A DNA stretch of 64,000 bases from Aquabacterium commune. GTDB taxonomy: Bacteria > Pseudomonadota > Gammaproteobacteria > Burkholderiales > Burkholderiaceae_C. Below the pieces are notes generated by a model. It saw nothing but the letters and a program-made list of their open reading frames with translations, searched no databases and was not told the DNA's origin. The stretch covers positions 124,001-188,000 of the forward strand of contig NZ_SNXW01000005.1 in the NCBI RefSeq assembly GCF_004362855.1, written 5' to 3'. Positions within the stretch are counted from its first letter, which is position 1. Every line of letters starts with the position of its first letter. Shown piece by piece: positions 1 through 12,078 of the stretch. Both the position numbers and the translations under genes were made by a program.

Positions 1-164
1 GTGCGGTCACGCTCGCCCTGGGTCACCAAGGCCTGACCGGATGTCAGCTCGTGGCGCGTCAGGTACTGCGTGAACAGCCGCCATTGCGCCGCGTCCAGGC
101 GCGGACGGAAGGCGTCTTCCGTGTTCAGCGTCTGGATGGCCTGGATGAGTTCGCCAACGTCCAT
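1..164 (-). CDS. Cyclic nucleotide-binding domain protein, N-terminal part only (runs off the window)
   Basis: The reverse strand reads from an ATG at 164 and stays open to the window edge, giving 54 residues that begin MDVGELIQAIQTLN and end TLVTQ-type CNBD sequence (ALVTQGERDRT). The stretch LTSGQALVTQGE resembles the first beta strands of a cNMP-binding (Crp-like) domain, where a 'G..L..QGE' pattern precedes the phosphate-binding cassette, but that cassette lies outside the window. It sits about 100 bases downstream of mnmE in the same direction. Domain assignment is an inference from a short fragment; the exact role cannot be told. Confidence 0.6.
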   Translation of the reverse strand, partial: MDVGELIQAIQTLNTEDAFRPRLDAAQWRLFTQYLTRHELTSGQALVTQGERDR

Positions 165-263
165 CTTGAGACGGCAGGCGAACGGGCCCGCCGCGGTGAC
201 CGAGGAATGGACAATTTAATCCATCGGGCCCGCACAAGGCGTGAAAAACGCACGCTTTTGGCG

Positions 264-1706
264 TCATTTGCCAATGCAGAAGCGCGTGAAGATCTCACCC
301 AACAGGTCGTCGGCACTGAACGCACCGGTGATGCGGCCCAGCGCGTTGTGCGCCAGGCGCAGCTCTTCGGCCAGCAGGTCCAGGGCGCCGTCGCGCTGCG
401 CAGCATGGGCCTGGGCCAGCGACAGGTGTTCACGCGCGGCGTTCAGCGCCTGCACATGGCGCTGGCGGGCGATGAACACGCCCTCCTGCGCGGCCTGCCA
501 GCCCGCTTGCCGCAGCAAGGTCTGGCGCAAGGCCTGCAGGCCTTCGCCCGTGCGCGCCGACAGCGTCAGCACCTCGCCCGGCGGCTGCGGCTGGGCCAGG
601 GCATCCGCGTCCACGTCCATGCCCACATCGGCCTTGTTGAAAATGTGCAGCACCGTGGCGCCCTGGCCCGGCGAAGGCAGGCGCGCGGCGATGTCGGCAT
701 CGGCCTGGGCGTAGGCGGGCTCGTGCACGCGCGTGAGGTCGTGCAGGAAAAGCACCGCATCGGCCTGCGCGATCGCCTGCCAGCTGCGCGCCATGCCGAT
801 GCGCTCGACCTCGTCAGAGGCCTCGTGGTCGGCGCGCAAGCCCGCGGTGTCGATGATGTGCAGCGGCACGCCCTCGATCTGGAGGGTCTCGCTGACCTTG
901 TCGCGCGTGGTGCCCGCGATCGGCGTGACGATGGCCAACTCGGCCCCGGCCAGCGCGTTCAGCAGCGAGCTCTTGCCCGCGTTGGGCTGGCCGGCCAGCA
1001 CCACCTGCAGGCCCTCGCGCAGCAAGGCGCCCTGGCGGGCCTGGCCCAGCACGCCGTCCAGCGTGGCCTGCAAACGGTCGAGGCGGCCGCGGGCGTTGGC
1101 CTTCTCCAGGAAGTCGATTTCTTCTTCGGGGAAGTCCAGCGTGGCCTCGACCAGCATGCGCAATTGCACGATCTGCTCGCGCAGTGCGTCGATTTCCCGC
1201 GAAAACGCCCCACCCAGCGAGCGCGTGGCCGAGCGGGCCGCCGCCTCGGTGCTGGCGTCGATCAGGTCGGCGATGGCCTCGGCCTGAGCCAGGTCGATCT
1301 TGTCGTTGAGGAAGGCCCGCTGGGTGAACTCGCCGGGCTCGGCCAGACGCAGGCCGGGCAGCCGGGCGCGGCCCGTGGTGGCATCGACCTCGGCCGCCGC
1401 CTCCAGGCAGCGCGCCAGCAGCAGCTGCATCACCACCGGGCCGCCGTGGCCCTGCAGCTCCAGCACATCTTCACCGGTGTAGCTGTGCGGCCCGGGGAAG
1501 TAGAGCGCCAGGCCCTGGTCGAGCGCCTCGCCGCGACCGTCGCGGAACGGCCCGTAGCTGGCCATGCGCGGCACCAGCTCGCGGCCGCACAGCGCCCGTG
1601 CCAGTGGCAACAGGCCGCGACCCGACACCCGCACGATGCCCACCGCGCCCCGCCCCGAGGCCGTGGCCACCGCCACGATGGGTGCATCCCGATCCATGCC
1701 CGTCAT
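264..1706 (-). CDS. mnmE: tRNA uridine-5-carboxymethylaminomethyl modification GTPase MnmE
   Basis: MnmE (TrmE) works with MnmG to install the cmnm5 group on wobble uridine 34 of certain tRNAs. The protein shows the N-terminal folate-binding TrmE domain ([20 protein letters not shown]), then a helical region interrupted by a G domain. The P loop is [12 protein letters not shown], followed by the switch region IAGTTRD, the DTAG motif and NKAD. It ends in the family's essential C-terminal motif FCIGK. I chose the ATG at 1706 because AGGAG stands nine bases upstream; a second in-frame ATG lies at 1697, and the open frame extends further upstream without conserved sequence. The resulting 480 residues are slightly long for the family. 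It heads away from the yidC block, as is usual in Burkholderiales. Confidence 0.97.
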   Translation of the reverse strand: MTGMDRDAPIVAVATASGRGAVGIVRVSGRGLLPLARALCGRELVPRMASYGPFRDGRGEALDQGLALYFPGPHSYTGEDVLELQGHGGPVVMQLLLARCLEAAAEVDATTGRARLPGLRLAEPGEFTQRAFLNDKIDLAQAEAIADLIDASTEAAARSATRSLGGAFSREIDALREQIVQLRMLVEATLDFPEEEIDFLEKANARGRLDRLQATLDGVLGQARQGALLREGLQVVLAGQPNAGKSSLLNALAGAELAIVTPIAGTTRDKVSETLQIEGVPLHIIDTAGLRADHEASDEVERIGMARSWQAIAQADAVLFLHDLTRVHEPAYAQADADIAARLPSPGQGATVLHIFNKADVGMDVDADALAQPQPPGEVLTLSARTGEGLQALRQTLLRQAGWQAAQEGVFIARQRHVQALNAAREHLSLAQAHAAQRDGALDLLAEELRLAHNALGRITGAFSADDLLGEIFTRFCIGK

Positions 1707-1895
1707 GCCCTTGTTGCTCCTGCTTGAGGCCGTCCGCCCGTGGTGCCCCCCCTTGAGAGGCCGCTCACCCCGATTGTCGCTGCCCCCACACACCATTCGG
1801 CGGATGGCGCGTCACACGCACATCACCCAGGGTTTACACCATGGCATTCATTTTGCAGTGCACAATTTGACAATGCACGCCTCCTGGACACCGCC

Positions 1896-2024
1896 ATGCT
1901 CACCTTGATGCAAAACTTCCTGATGATCGGCCAGCCCACCACGCCGGAATCCCCGGTGTGGGCCCTGCTGCTCGCGCCTCTGCTGGTGGCGGCGGTCGTG
2001 CTGCGCCGCACGCCCCGCGCCTGA
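1896..2024 (+). CDS. Possible small membrane peptide with a PEP-CTERM-like tail (uncertain)
   Basis: A 42-residue frame (MLTLMQNFLM...) lies alone on the plus strand in the mnmE-yidC gap. Its second half, TPESPVWALLLAPLLVAAVV followed by LRRTPRA, has the shape of a PEP-CTERM sorting tail: a proline/glutamate motif, a hydrophobic stretch and a basic end. No signal peptide or cargo domain precedes it, so it may be a remnant or chance. No good ribosome binding site is visible. Apart from this frame I see only the yidC terminator in the gap 1707-2130. Confidence 0.22.
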   Translation: MLTLMQNFLMIGQPTTPESPVWALLLAPLLVAAVVLRRTPRA

Positions 2025-2057
2025 GCCGACGCACCAAGCTGGGTCTCACCCATGACA

Positions 2058-2077
2058 AAGGGCCCCGCAGGACCCTT
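2058..2077 (-). terminator. Probable terminator after yidC
   Basis: An 8-bp stem (one G-T wobble) with a 4-base loop lies 54 bases beyond the yidC stop: arms 2058-2065 and 2070-2077. In the direction of yidC it is followed by TTTGT only, so the T-run is weak. Confidence 0.5.
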
Positions 2078-2130
2078 CGAAGGTGCACGGGGTGCGTCCA
2101 GGACGCGCCCCTCGCCGCAGCGCTGTGACC

Positions 2131-3855
2131 TCAGTTGGTCACGCCCAACTGCTTGTTGATCATCCACTGCTGCGCAATCGACAGCACGTTGTTGGTCAAC
2201 CAGTACAGCACCAGGCCGGCAGGGAAGAAGAAGAACATCACGCTGAACAGCAGCGGCATCATCCACATCATCTTGGCCTGGATCGGGTCCGGCGGTGTCG
2301 GGTTCAGCCAGGTCTGCAGCAGGCTGGACAGCGTCATCAGGGCGGGCAGCACGAAGAACGGGTCCTTCACCGAGAGGTCGGTGATCCAGCCGATCCAGGG
2401 CGCGTTGCGGATCTCGACCGAGGACGACAGCACCGAGTACAGCGCGATGAACACCGGGATCTGGATCAGGATGGGCAGGCAACCCCCGATGGGGTTGACC
2501 TTCTCCTCGCGGTAGATCTTCAGCATCTCCTGCTGCATCTTCTGGGGGTCGCTCTTCAGGCTCTCGCGCATGGCCTGGATGCGCGGATTCAGCGCCTTCA
2601 TCTTGGCCATCGAGCGGTAGGCGCTGGCGTTGAGCCAGTAAAACGCCGCTTTCAACAGCACCACCAGGGCCACGATCGCCCAACCCCAGTTGCCGATGAG
2701 GGCGTGCAGGTGCTTGAGCAGCCAGTACAGCGGCTTGGCCAGGATGGTCGTCCAGCCGTAGTCCTTCACCAGCTCCAGGCCCGGGGCCAGGTCGGCCAGG
2801 CGGTTTTCGTCCTGCGGCCCCACGAACAGGCGGGTCTCCAGAGCCTTGCTCTGGCCGGCGGCGATCTCGCCCATCGGCAGCAGCATGCCGGTGGCGTACA
2901 GGTTGGTGCCGACCTTCTTGACGTAAAACTCGCGGCTGAGCTTGTCGCCCACCAGCCAAGCCGATGCAAAGTGGTGCTGCACCATGGCCACCCAGCCGTT
3001 GTCATCGACCTTCTCGTACTCGGCCTTGCCTTCTTCGATGAGGCTGAAATCGACCTTCTGGTACTTGCCCTTGGCGTTGTAAACCGCCATGCCGGTGTAG
3101 GCCTGCGGACCGCCCATGAAGGCCGGGCCCTGGGCGGCGGCCGGCGGGGTGCCGTCGCGCTCCAGCTGCACGTACAGCTGAGGCTTGATGGTGGCGGCCG
3201 AGCCGTTCACCACGTCCTGCTTGACGTCGATGGCGTAGTCGCCACGGGGGAAGGTGTAAGTCTTGACCAGCTTGACGCCATTGACCGGCTGGGAGGCCAG
3301 CGTGAACACCAGCGCCTTGGCGCCATCGGCCAGGGTGCGCTCGGTGGTGGTCGGTGTGAACAGGGTGAGGTGGTTGGGCAGCGCGCCATCGGCAGCAGAC
3401 TGCGCCACCAGGCCCGACTGGGCTTCGTAGGTGTGCGTGGCCGTGTGGTCCAGGATGACCATGTTCTGGTCGGTCACGTCCTGGTTGCGGTGCTGCAACA
3501 GCTCCAGCTTGACGACGTTGCCGCCCAGCGTGTCGATGGTGGCCTTGACCACATCGGTTTGCAGGACGATGCGCTCACCCTTCGGCACTACCGCTGCAGC
3601 CGATGCGACCGCACTCGGGGCGCTGGCACCGGCCACGGGGGCGGCAGCACCGCCCAAGGAAGCACTGGCTTGCGGCAGGCTGTTGGCGCCAGAAGCACCG
3701 GACGCACTGCCGCTGGCCGCCTGGGCGACTTCAGACACCGCCGGGGCCGGCGCGAACAGGGAAGGCTGACCGGTGTGTCGCAGCCAGCCATCCCACAACA
3801 TCAGCAGCGAGACGGCGAACACCGACCACAGCAGGGTGCGACGCAGATCATTCAT
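2131..3855 (-). CDS. yidC: Membrane protein insertase YidC
   Basis: YidC inserts and folds inner-membrane proteins, alone or with Sec. The 574-residue protein begins MNDLRRTLLWSVFAVSLLML, an N-terminal membrane segment. A low-complexity Ala/Ser/Gly linker (about 40-90) follows, then the large periplasmic P1 beta domain (about 95-350). The conserved C-terminal insertase domain has five membrane segments, with the hydrophilic groove region around LYWLLKHLHALIGNWGWAI and the motif PIGGCLPILIQIPVFIALY. It ends KQLGVTN, typical of betaproteobacteria. Its ATG overlaps the yidD stop (ATGA), so the rnpA-yidD-yidC genes are translationally coupled. Confidence 0.98.
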   Translation of the reverse strand: MNDLRRTLLWSVFAVSLLMLWDGWLRHTGQPSLFAPAPAVSEVAQAASGSASGASGANSLPQASASLGGAAAPVAGASAPSAVASAAAVVPKGERIVLQTDVVKATIDTLGGNVVKLELLQHRNQDVTDQNMVILDHTATHTYEAQSGLVAQSAADGALPNHLTLFTPTTTERTLADGAKALVFTLASQPVNGVKLVKTYTFPRGDYAIDVKQDVVNGSAATIKPQLYVQLERDGTPPAAAQGPAFMGGPQAYTGMAVYNAKGKYQKVDFSLIEEGKAEYEKVDDNGWVAMVQHHFASAWLVGDKLSREFYVKKVGTNLYATGMLLPMGEIAAGQSKALETRLFVGPQDENRLADLAPGLELVKDYGWTTILAKPLYWLLKHLHALIGNWGWAIVALVVLLKAAFYWLNASAYRSMAKMKALNPRIQAMRESLKSDPQKMQQEMLKIYREEKVNPIGGCLPILIQIPVFIALYSVLSSSVEIRNAPWIGWITDLSVKDPFFVLPALMTLSSLLQTWLNPTPPDPIQAKMMWMMPLLFSVMFFFFPAGLVLYWLTNNVLSIAQQWMINKQLGVTN

Positions 3856-4187
3856 GAGCGAGGTGAATCCGACGAAGGGTTGGAAGAAGAAAAACGGGAC
3901 AACAGCCCAGGCAGCTGTGCAGGCACCGGGTCATGCCCGCCTGCGCAAGCCGGGTGGCAGCGCAACAGGCGGTGGGCCGCCAGGTAGCTGCCTGCGCCCG
4001 GGCCATGCCGCTGCAAGGCCTCCAGCGCATAGGCCGAACACGTCGGGGTGAACCGACAGGCCGAACCCAGCCAGGGACTGAGGAAAAACCGATAGCCGCG
4101 CACACCGGTGATCAACACGGCATTGACCGAACGCGACAGCGCCGATGCCAGCCGGGACAGGGTGTGTGTGAGCACAGCGCGCATCAT
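3852..4187 (-). CDS. yidD: Membrane protein insertion efficiency factor YidD
   Basis: A small amphipathic protein that assists YidC-dependent insertion. The 111 residues contain the family core: YRFFLSPWLGSACRFTPTCS, then AYALEALQRHG and LLRCHPACAGGHDPV, with the three conserved cysteines. It overlaps rnpA upstream and yidC downstream by four bases each, which matches the conserved rnpA-yidD-yidC arrangement. The start is the first of two adjacent ATG codons (4187 or 4184). Confidence 0.95.
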   Translation of the reverse strand: MMRAVLTHTLSRLASALSRSVNAVLITGVRGYRFFLSPWLGSACRFTPTCSAYALEALQRHGPGAGSYLAAHRLLRCHPACAGGHDPVPAQLPGLLSRFSSSNPSSDSPRS

Positions 4188-4723
4188 GCCTGAGCCCGGG
4201 CGGAATCTTTCGCCAGGCGGCCCCAGAGCTCGTCGAGCTCCAGGCGAACCGCCGCGCTCAAAGCAGGCGAAGCCGCACTGGGGAAGAGCTGGCGGTCAAA
4301 GGGTGCGCGCAAACGCAGCACCCAAGCGTCCAGCAAGAGGCCAAACCGGTCTTGCGACGCCAGCGCGGGCGCGTGCCGGCGCACGGCCTCGCGGGCCTGA
4401 TGGCGGATGAGCGAGCGCGTCACCGAGCGGCGTGCCTGCTTCTTCGGCAGGACCAAACCGAAGCGGCACGGGCCGATGACACCGAAGTCATCCACATCCG
4501 ACGTGCACACCGGGTCCTCGCCTGTTGACAACTCAACAGCAAGGGGTGTGGAACCAGGCTCTCGCGGTGCTTTTTCGGCACGCCGAGTGGGCACCTGGTC
4601 ACTGGTGGACAGGTGCGGCAGGGCGTACAAGAAAAAATGTGCCGTGCGGGCCACCGGGCGGGTTCCCAGAGCCCGTTGAAAATCGGACGATTTCAGGCTG
4701 GGTGCACGCACGCTGGAGGGCAC
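4184..4723 (-). CDS. rnpA: Ribonuclease P protein component
   Basis: Protein subunit of RNase P, which with the M1 RNA removes 5' leaders from tRNA precursors. The N-terminus (LKSSDFQRALGTRPVARTAH) and the RNR-type basic motif region (FGLVLPKKQARRSVTRSLIR, then HQAREAVRRH) are clear. Between them is an insertion of about 45 residues not found in short RnpA proteins, making 179 residues against the usual 110-140; such insertions occur in Burkholderiales homologues. The start is a GTG at 4723 with no obvious Shine-Dalgarno sequence. A terminator-like hairpin separates it from rpmH, suggesting lower expression than rpmH. Confidence 0.94.
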   Translation of the reverse strand: MPSSVRAPSLKSSDFQRALGTRPVARTAHFFLYALPHLSTSDQVPTRRAEKAPREPGSTPLAVELSTGEDPVCTSDVDDFGVIGPCRFGLVLPKKQARRSVTRSLIRHQAREAVRRHAPALASQDRFGLLLDAWVLRLRAPFDRQLFPSAASPALSAAVRLELDELWGRLAKDSARAQA

Positions 4724-4748
4724 AGTGAGAGGATCACATCAAGACAAA

Positions 4749-4767
4749 GCCGGGCGCATGACCCGGC
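4749..4767 (-). terminator. Terminator/attenuator between rpmH and rnpA
   Basis: GCCGGG (4749-4754) pairs with CCCGGC (4762-4767) over a 7-base loop. In the rpmH-to-rnpA direction it is followed by TTTGTCTT. It would let only part of the rpmH transcripts continue into rnpA. Confidence 0.65.
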
Positions 4768-4852
4768 CTTGTGCATGTCTGCTGCCTGCCAGGACCGAAG
4801 CTTGGAGGCTTTGGGGCCCCACATCGGGCAAAAGCGGCAAGCAAAGCGCCGT

Positions 4853-4883
4853 GGCACAGGCACTGCGCAAGGCAGCCTGTGCC
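4853..4883 (-). other. Strong hairpin just downstream of rpmH
   Basis: GGCACAGG (4853-4860) is perfectly complementary to CCTGTGCC (4876-4883), with further pairing inside (CTGC/GCAG). It starts ten bases after the rpmH stop. There is no T-run, so it is more likely an mRNA 3'-end stabiliser or processing site than a terminator on its own. Confidence 0.5.
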
Positions 4884-4893
4884 GGCGCCTTGA

Positions 4894-5028
4894 TCACAGA
4901 CCCAGACGCTTGCGACCCTTGGCGCGGCGGGCGCTGATGACCTTGCGGCCACCTTTGGTCTTCATGCGAACGAGGAAGCCGTGGGTGCGGGCGCGACGGG
5001 TCTTGGAAGGTTGGTAAGTGCGTTTCAT
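4894..5028 (-). CDS. rpmH: 50S ribosomal protein L34
   Basis: A 44-residue basic protein, [18 protein letters not shown] at the start and [11 protein letters not shown] at the end, matching the universal L34 length and sequence. It is the first gene of the leftward rpmH-rnpA-yidD-yidC block and faces away from dnaA, the classic bacterial origin arrangement. GGACC lies directly before the ATG, but no strong Shine-Dalgarno site is seen. Confidence 0.98.
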   Translation of the reverse strand: MKRTYQPSKTRRARTHGFLVRMKTKGGRKVISARRAKGRKRLGL

Positions 5029-5168
5029 GATGGTCCTTCAGGGCCACAACCGGTGCGTCGAACCCAACCTGAAAGCTGGGCCATCGGAACGAACCATGGT
5101 GAGCCGCGATGCGCCGGTGGTCGCCGGCATGCGAAATCCGAAACTCCGATTGAAACTGAGCGAGCGCA

Positions 5169-5208
5169 GTACACATGTACACATGTCCACACGTACGTGC
5201 ATGCGCGC
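5169..5208. repeat. Alternating purine-pyrimidine tract with a tandem 8-mer
   Basis: The rpmH-dnaA gap (5029-5458) contains two uninterrupted alternating purine-pyrimidine runs, 5169-5186 and 5188-5208. The first includes ACACATGT twice in tandem (5171-5186), and the second passes through GTACGTGCATGCGCGC. Such DNA can adopt Z-form or bend; any role at the origin is inference. The rest of this gap up to the DnaA boxes shows no gene. Confidence 0.6.
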
Positions 5209-5386
5209 CGCCAGCCACAAGCCGGAGGAACCCGCGATTACAGCAGCTTTCGGGCAGCAGGTCAATGCCCTGGGCCCCTGAGTGCGTGTTCCGCACCTTG
5301 ACCGAACACGCAAACCGCGTCAACACAGGCTGGTCAACGCCCTGCCGCTGGCACAGAAATCGCCTATCGGCCAGGGGGAAAATTTC

Positions 5387-5456
5387 TGTGGATAACCTGC
5401 CCCGCAGCGGCGTCTCCACGCTTAGAATTCGCGTCCCAAGGAAGGACTTGTCCACA
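5387..5456. promoter_or_regulatory. DnaA boxes in front of dnaA
   Basis: TGTGGATAA at 5387-5395 is a perfect DnaA box on the reverse strand. TTGTCCACA at 5448-5456, three bases before the dnaA ATG, differs from TTATCCACA at one position. Their position suggests DnaA autoregulation and/or part of a bipartite origin with the boxes in the dnaA-dnaN gap. Confidence 0.75.
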
Positions 5457-5458
5457 AC

Positions 5459-7018
5459 ATGAGTGCTGCCGAATTGCCGCTGACCGCCTCGGCACCCCTG
5501 CCCCGCCCCGACACGGGCACCGCCGTGGGCAACCACGCGGGCAACCCCACGCCAGACACCCTGTGGCAGCGCTGCTGCGCCCGCCTGGCCACCGAACTGC
5601 CAGAGCAGCAGTTCAACACCTGGATCCGGCCTCTGCCCCCGGCCGAAGTCTCGCGCGACGGCGCCCTGACCGTGGTGTGCGTGCGCGTGCCCAACCGCTT
5701 CATGCTGGACTGGATCCGCACCCAGTACAGCGGCCGCCTCGAAGCGCTGCTGACCGAAACCTTGGGCAGCGCCATCCGGCTGGAACTGGCACTGGCCCCG
5801 CGGGCAGCCGCCCCCATGGCCGGACAGCGCCCCGGCGCCATGCCGGCCGTGCGCGCCCTGCCGCCCAACGCGCTGCCATCCCAACATGCCCAGGCGCACC
5901 CACGTGGCCCGGCAGGCCACGACCCGCGCGACGGACAAGGTCACCCAGGCCACCATGGCCAGTACGAAGGCCACCGGTCTCCGCGCCAGACACCCCAGGT
6001 CATGGGCCTGAACCCGGCACTGACCTTCGACAACCTCGTGCCCGGCCGCGCCAACCAGATGGCCCGCACCGCCGCCCTGCACGTCGCCGGTGCCCCCGGT
6101 CAGATGTACAACCCGCTGTTCATCTACGGCGGCGTGGGCCTGGGCAAAACCCACTTGATGAACGCCGTGGGCAACGCCCTGCTGGCCGACAAGCCCGACG
6201 CGCGCATCCTCTACCTGCACGCCGAGCAGTTCATCTCCGACGTGGTGAAGAACTACCAGCGCAAGACCTTCGACGAGCTCAAAGCCAAGTACCACAACCT
6301 CGATCTGCTGCTGATCGACGATGTGCAGTTCTTCGCCGGCAAGGACCGCACCCAGGAAGAGTTCTTCAACGCGTTCGAGGCCCTGCTGGCCAAGAAGGCG
6401 CACATCATCATGACGTCGGACACCTACCCCAAGGGCCTGGCCAACATCGATGAGCGCCTGACCTCCCGCTTCGACGCCGGCCTGACGGTGGCCATCGAGC
6501 CGCCCGAGCTCGAAATGCGCGTGGCCATCTTGATCAAGAAGGCCGCCCAGGAAGCCATCGAGATGCCCGAAGACGTGGCTTTCTTCGTGGCCAAGAACGT
6601 CCGCGCCAACGTGCGCGAGCTCGAAGGGGCCCTGCGCAAGGTGCTGGCCTTCGCCAAGTTCAGCCATAAAGAGATCACCATCACCCTGGCGCGCGAGGCC
6701 TTGAAGGACCTGCTGAGCATCCAGAACCGCCAGATCTCGGTGGAGAACATCCAGAAGACCGTGGCCGACTTCTACAAGATCAAGGTCGCGGACATGTACT
6801 CCAAGAAGCGCCCGGCCAGCATCGCCCGGCCGCGCCAGATCGCCATGTACCTGGCGAAGGAGCTGACGCAAAAGAGCCTGCCCGAGATCGGCGAGCTCTT
6901 CGGCGGCCGCGACCACACCACGGTGCTGCACGCCGTGCGCAAGATCGGCGGCGAACGCGCCAAGGACTCCGAGCTCAACCAGCAGCTGCACGTGCTGGAG
7001 CAGACGCTCAAGGGTTGA
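5459..7018 (+). CDS. dnaA: Chromosomal replication initiator protein DnaA
   Basis: DnaA binds 9-mer boxes at oriC and opens the duplex. In 519 residues the domains are all visible. Domain I (about 30-110) includes [22 protein letters not shown] long Pro/Gly/His-rich domain II linker follows (about 120-175). The AAA+ domain has Walker [10 protein letters not shown], Walker [11 protein letters not shown] and the sensor/arginine-finger segment [14 protein letters not shown]. The C-terminal helix-turn-helix has the DnaA signature [15 protein letters not shown]. The ATG at 5459 directly follows a DnaA box. A strong terminator follows the gene. Confidence 0.98.
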   Translation: MSAAELPLTASAPLPRPDTGTAVGNHAGNPTPDTLWQRCCARLATELPEQQFNTWIRPLPPAEVSRDGALTVVCVRVPNRFMLDWIRTQYSGRLEALLTETLGSAIRLELALAPRAAAPMAGQRPGAMPAVRALPPNALPSQHAQAHPRGPAGHDPRDGQGHPGHHGQYEGHRSPRQTPQVMGLNPALTFDNLVPGRANQMARTAALHVAGAPGQMYNPLFIYGGVGLGKTHLMNAVGNALLADKPDARILYLHAEQFISDVVKNYQRKTFDELKAKYHNLDLLLIDDVQFFAGKDRTQEEFFNAFEALLAKKAHIIMTSDTYPKGLANIDERLTSRFDAGLTVAIEPPELEMRVAILIKKAAQEAIEMPEDVAFFVAKNVRANVRELEGALRKVLAFAKFSHKEITITLAREALKDLLSIQNRQISVENIQKTVADFYKIKVADMYSKKRPASIARPRQIAMYLAKELTQKSLPEIGELFGGRDHTTVLHAVRKIGGERAKDSELNQQLHVLEQTLKG

Positions 7019-7077
7019 ACCCAGGGCTGAACCTGGGGCCAAACACAGCGCCCTGGCACGCGCCAACCCCACCCCAC

Positions 7078-7101
7078 AGAGGCCTTCGGGCCTCTTTTTT
7101 T
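7078..7101 (+). terminator. Rho-independent terminator of dnaA
   Basis: Perfect 7-bp stem AGAGGCC/GGCCTCT with a TTCG tetraloop (7078-7095) followed by a run of T to 7101. It separates dnaA from the oriC-like gap and dnaN. Confidence 0.93.
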
Positions 7102-7378
7102 GGGCCCATTTTTCACCAAACGCCTCCGCAAACGTCCCGAAACGCACCCGGGATCTGCCCGCTGTCAAGTGACAAGGCTGTGGACAACAATCGAACAAGC
7201 AGGTGCTTGTCCACAGGCAGACGCATTTTTCAGAAGTTGTTGTCTGTGAGCCCCATCGCGAACACGGGTACGATCCACACGCTTGTCCTTGGCGTAAATC
7301 CTTGATGGAACAGGACAAAATAGCGTTGTTCACAGAAAACGTCGTTCTCTACTACAACGACTAATTTGAAAGACTAAG
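7102..7378. other. Probable replication origin (oriC) region between dnaA and dnaN
   Basis: The gene-free stretch after the dnaA terminator carries several DnaA boxes within one substitution of the consensus. They are TGTGGACAA (7179-7187, reverse), TTGTCCACA (7207-7215) and TTGTTCACA (7326-7334). The sequence turns A/T-rich towards dnaN (about 7312-7378), which could serve as the unwinding element. The dnaA-dnaN gap is a usual oriC site, but the boxes next to dnaA (5387-5456) may also contribute. GC skew inversion here would be the decisive test. Confidence 0.72.
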
Positions 7379-11202
<3,824 letters not shown>

Positions 11203-11269
11203 TGTTGTCGGATGACACGGAAAGTGGAAACTGTGCCAAGTAAGTGAAAAACTGCTGACACAGATAATG

Positions 11270-11301
11270 AAAACGCCCGGGAAACCGGGCGTTTTGCTTT
11301 T
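11270..11301 (+). terminator. Rho-independent terminator of gyrB
   Basis: A perfect 11-bp inverted repeat, AAAACGCCCGG (11270-11280) and CCGGGCGTTTT (11285-11295), with a GAAA loop and a further T-rich tail. A and T flank both sides, so it could work in both directions. It lies 67 bases past the gyrB stop. Confidence 0.93.
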
Positions 11302-11980
11302 GGGCATGCGAAGCGAACTGGGTGGTTGCGATAAGCCCGGTAGTCGTGAATATGCGTTCCGCAGCGGTTGCTGCCGTTGCCACCTACAAAGCAGGTGAGT
11401 GGCCTAGGTCAGTTTGCGGTCGCTGAGGCCTTATAGCTACGTGGCTCGAACGACTGCACTGGAGTGCCCTCCGGTCTATTCCAGCATTCATCGCTCGACC
11501 ATCTCAAAAAATCTGGCAGATAAATGACCGCTACTGGCAGCGAAAAACTAGCGCTGCGCGCCTTCTCCCTCGGCCGCATCTCTAATGATTCCCTCATCGC
11601 TGTTCGCTGGGCTGCTGAGCCACGCCCTCGCACGTTGGCCCAGGTCTTGAAGATCGCGCACGATCAGGAGCGCGAGCGCAAAGGTTCAGAAGTCGTTTTG
11701 GTACGTAAAGTCCCCGCTTTCTGCTGCGGACGCACTCAAACGAGTCTGGACCAAAATGGATCGCAATGACAGCCTCATCGTGGTGGACGTGACGAATCAG
11801 ACTGCTTCATGGCAAGGGCTGAGCGATGAGGTCGGGCGGCACATCAGAGACAACTGGACGCGATAGTCCCAGGTGACCTGCCTAGTACCGAAGTAGCTTT
11901 GGCATCCTGAATCGCCCTTCATTCGTGGGGGGCTGCGAACATTCAAAAGACCGAGCCCACAACGCCTCGGCGCCTCTATA
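11302..11980. other. Non-coding or decayed stretch between gyrB and the fic operon
   Basis: About 680 bases without a convincing intact gene and visibly richer in A/T than the core genes. One open frame (11524-11769, 81 residues) resembles nothing I recognise. The end of the stretch holds a fragment that may be the tail of a Cas2/SinR-like small protein (separate entry). I take this as an old insertion or deletion scar at the gyrB-side border of the island. Confidence 0.5.
11651..11866 (+). pseudogene. Possible C-terminal remnant of a small SinR/Cas2-like protein
   Basis: In the frame ending at the TAG at 11864-11866 the translation reads KVQKSFWYVKSPLSAADAL, then KRVWTKMDRNDSLIVVDVTN and ends GRHIRDNW-TR. 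The pattern 'SxWxVKSxLSA...L...D.ND.L.V..' is like small ferredoxin-fold proteins annotated SinR or Cas2-like, from memory of that family. A TGA at 11648 closes the frame upstream and no start codon or N-terminal half is present, so at best it is a broken gene. The assignment is weak. Confidence 0.25.
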
Positions 11981-12077
11981 TGTCGAATATAGTGGACTTT
12001 TTCAACACATCGAGGCAACATGTTGAACGCGTCGACACGTTCCAAGGATGTGTCGAATGACATGCACTTTTTCAACA
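11981..12077 (+). promoter_or_regulatory. Duplicated operator-like inverted repeats at the fic start
   Basis: TGTCGAA-N13-TTCAACA occurs twice with identical spacing, at 11981-12007 and 12051-12077, exactly 70 bases apart. The two copies share TGTCGAAT and ACTTTTTCAACACAT. Between them lie a palindrome CAACATGTTG (12016-12025) and another half-site, TGTTGAA (12021-12027). The second copy ends at the fic ATG (12079), so a bound protein would cover the start region. It looks like a site for a dimeric regulator, perhaps the winged helix of the Fic protein itself. The regulator's identity is inference. Confidence 0.6.
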
Positions 12078-12078
12078 C

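Noticed and set aside
51-1727. Long plus-strand open frame opposite mnmE
   Set aside because: Antisense shadow in high-GC DNA; the translation is Arg/Gln/Gly-rich with no family pattern, while the opposite strand encodes a textbook MnmE.
4739-7333. 864-codon reverse-strand frame across rpmH and dnaA
   Set aside because: It spans several genes antisense or out of frame, including the origin boxes and the dnaA terminator; the composition is that of a shadow.
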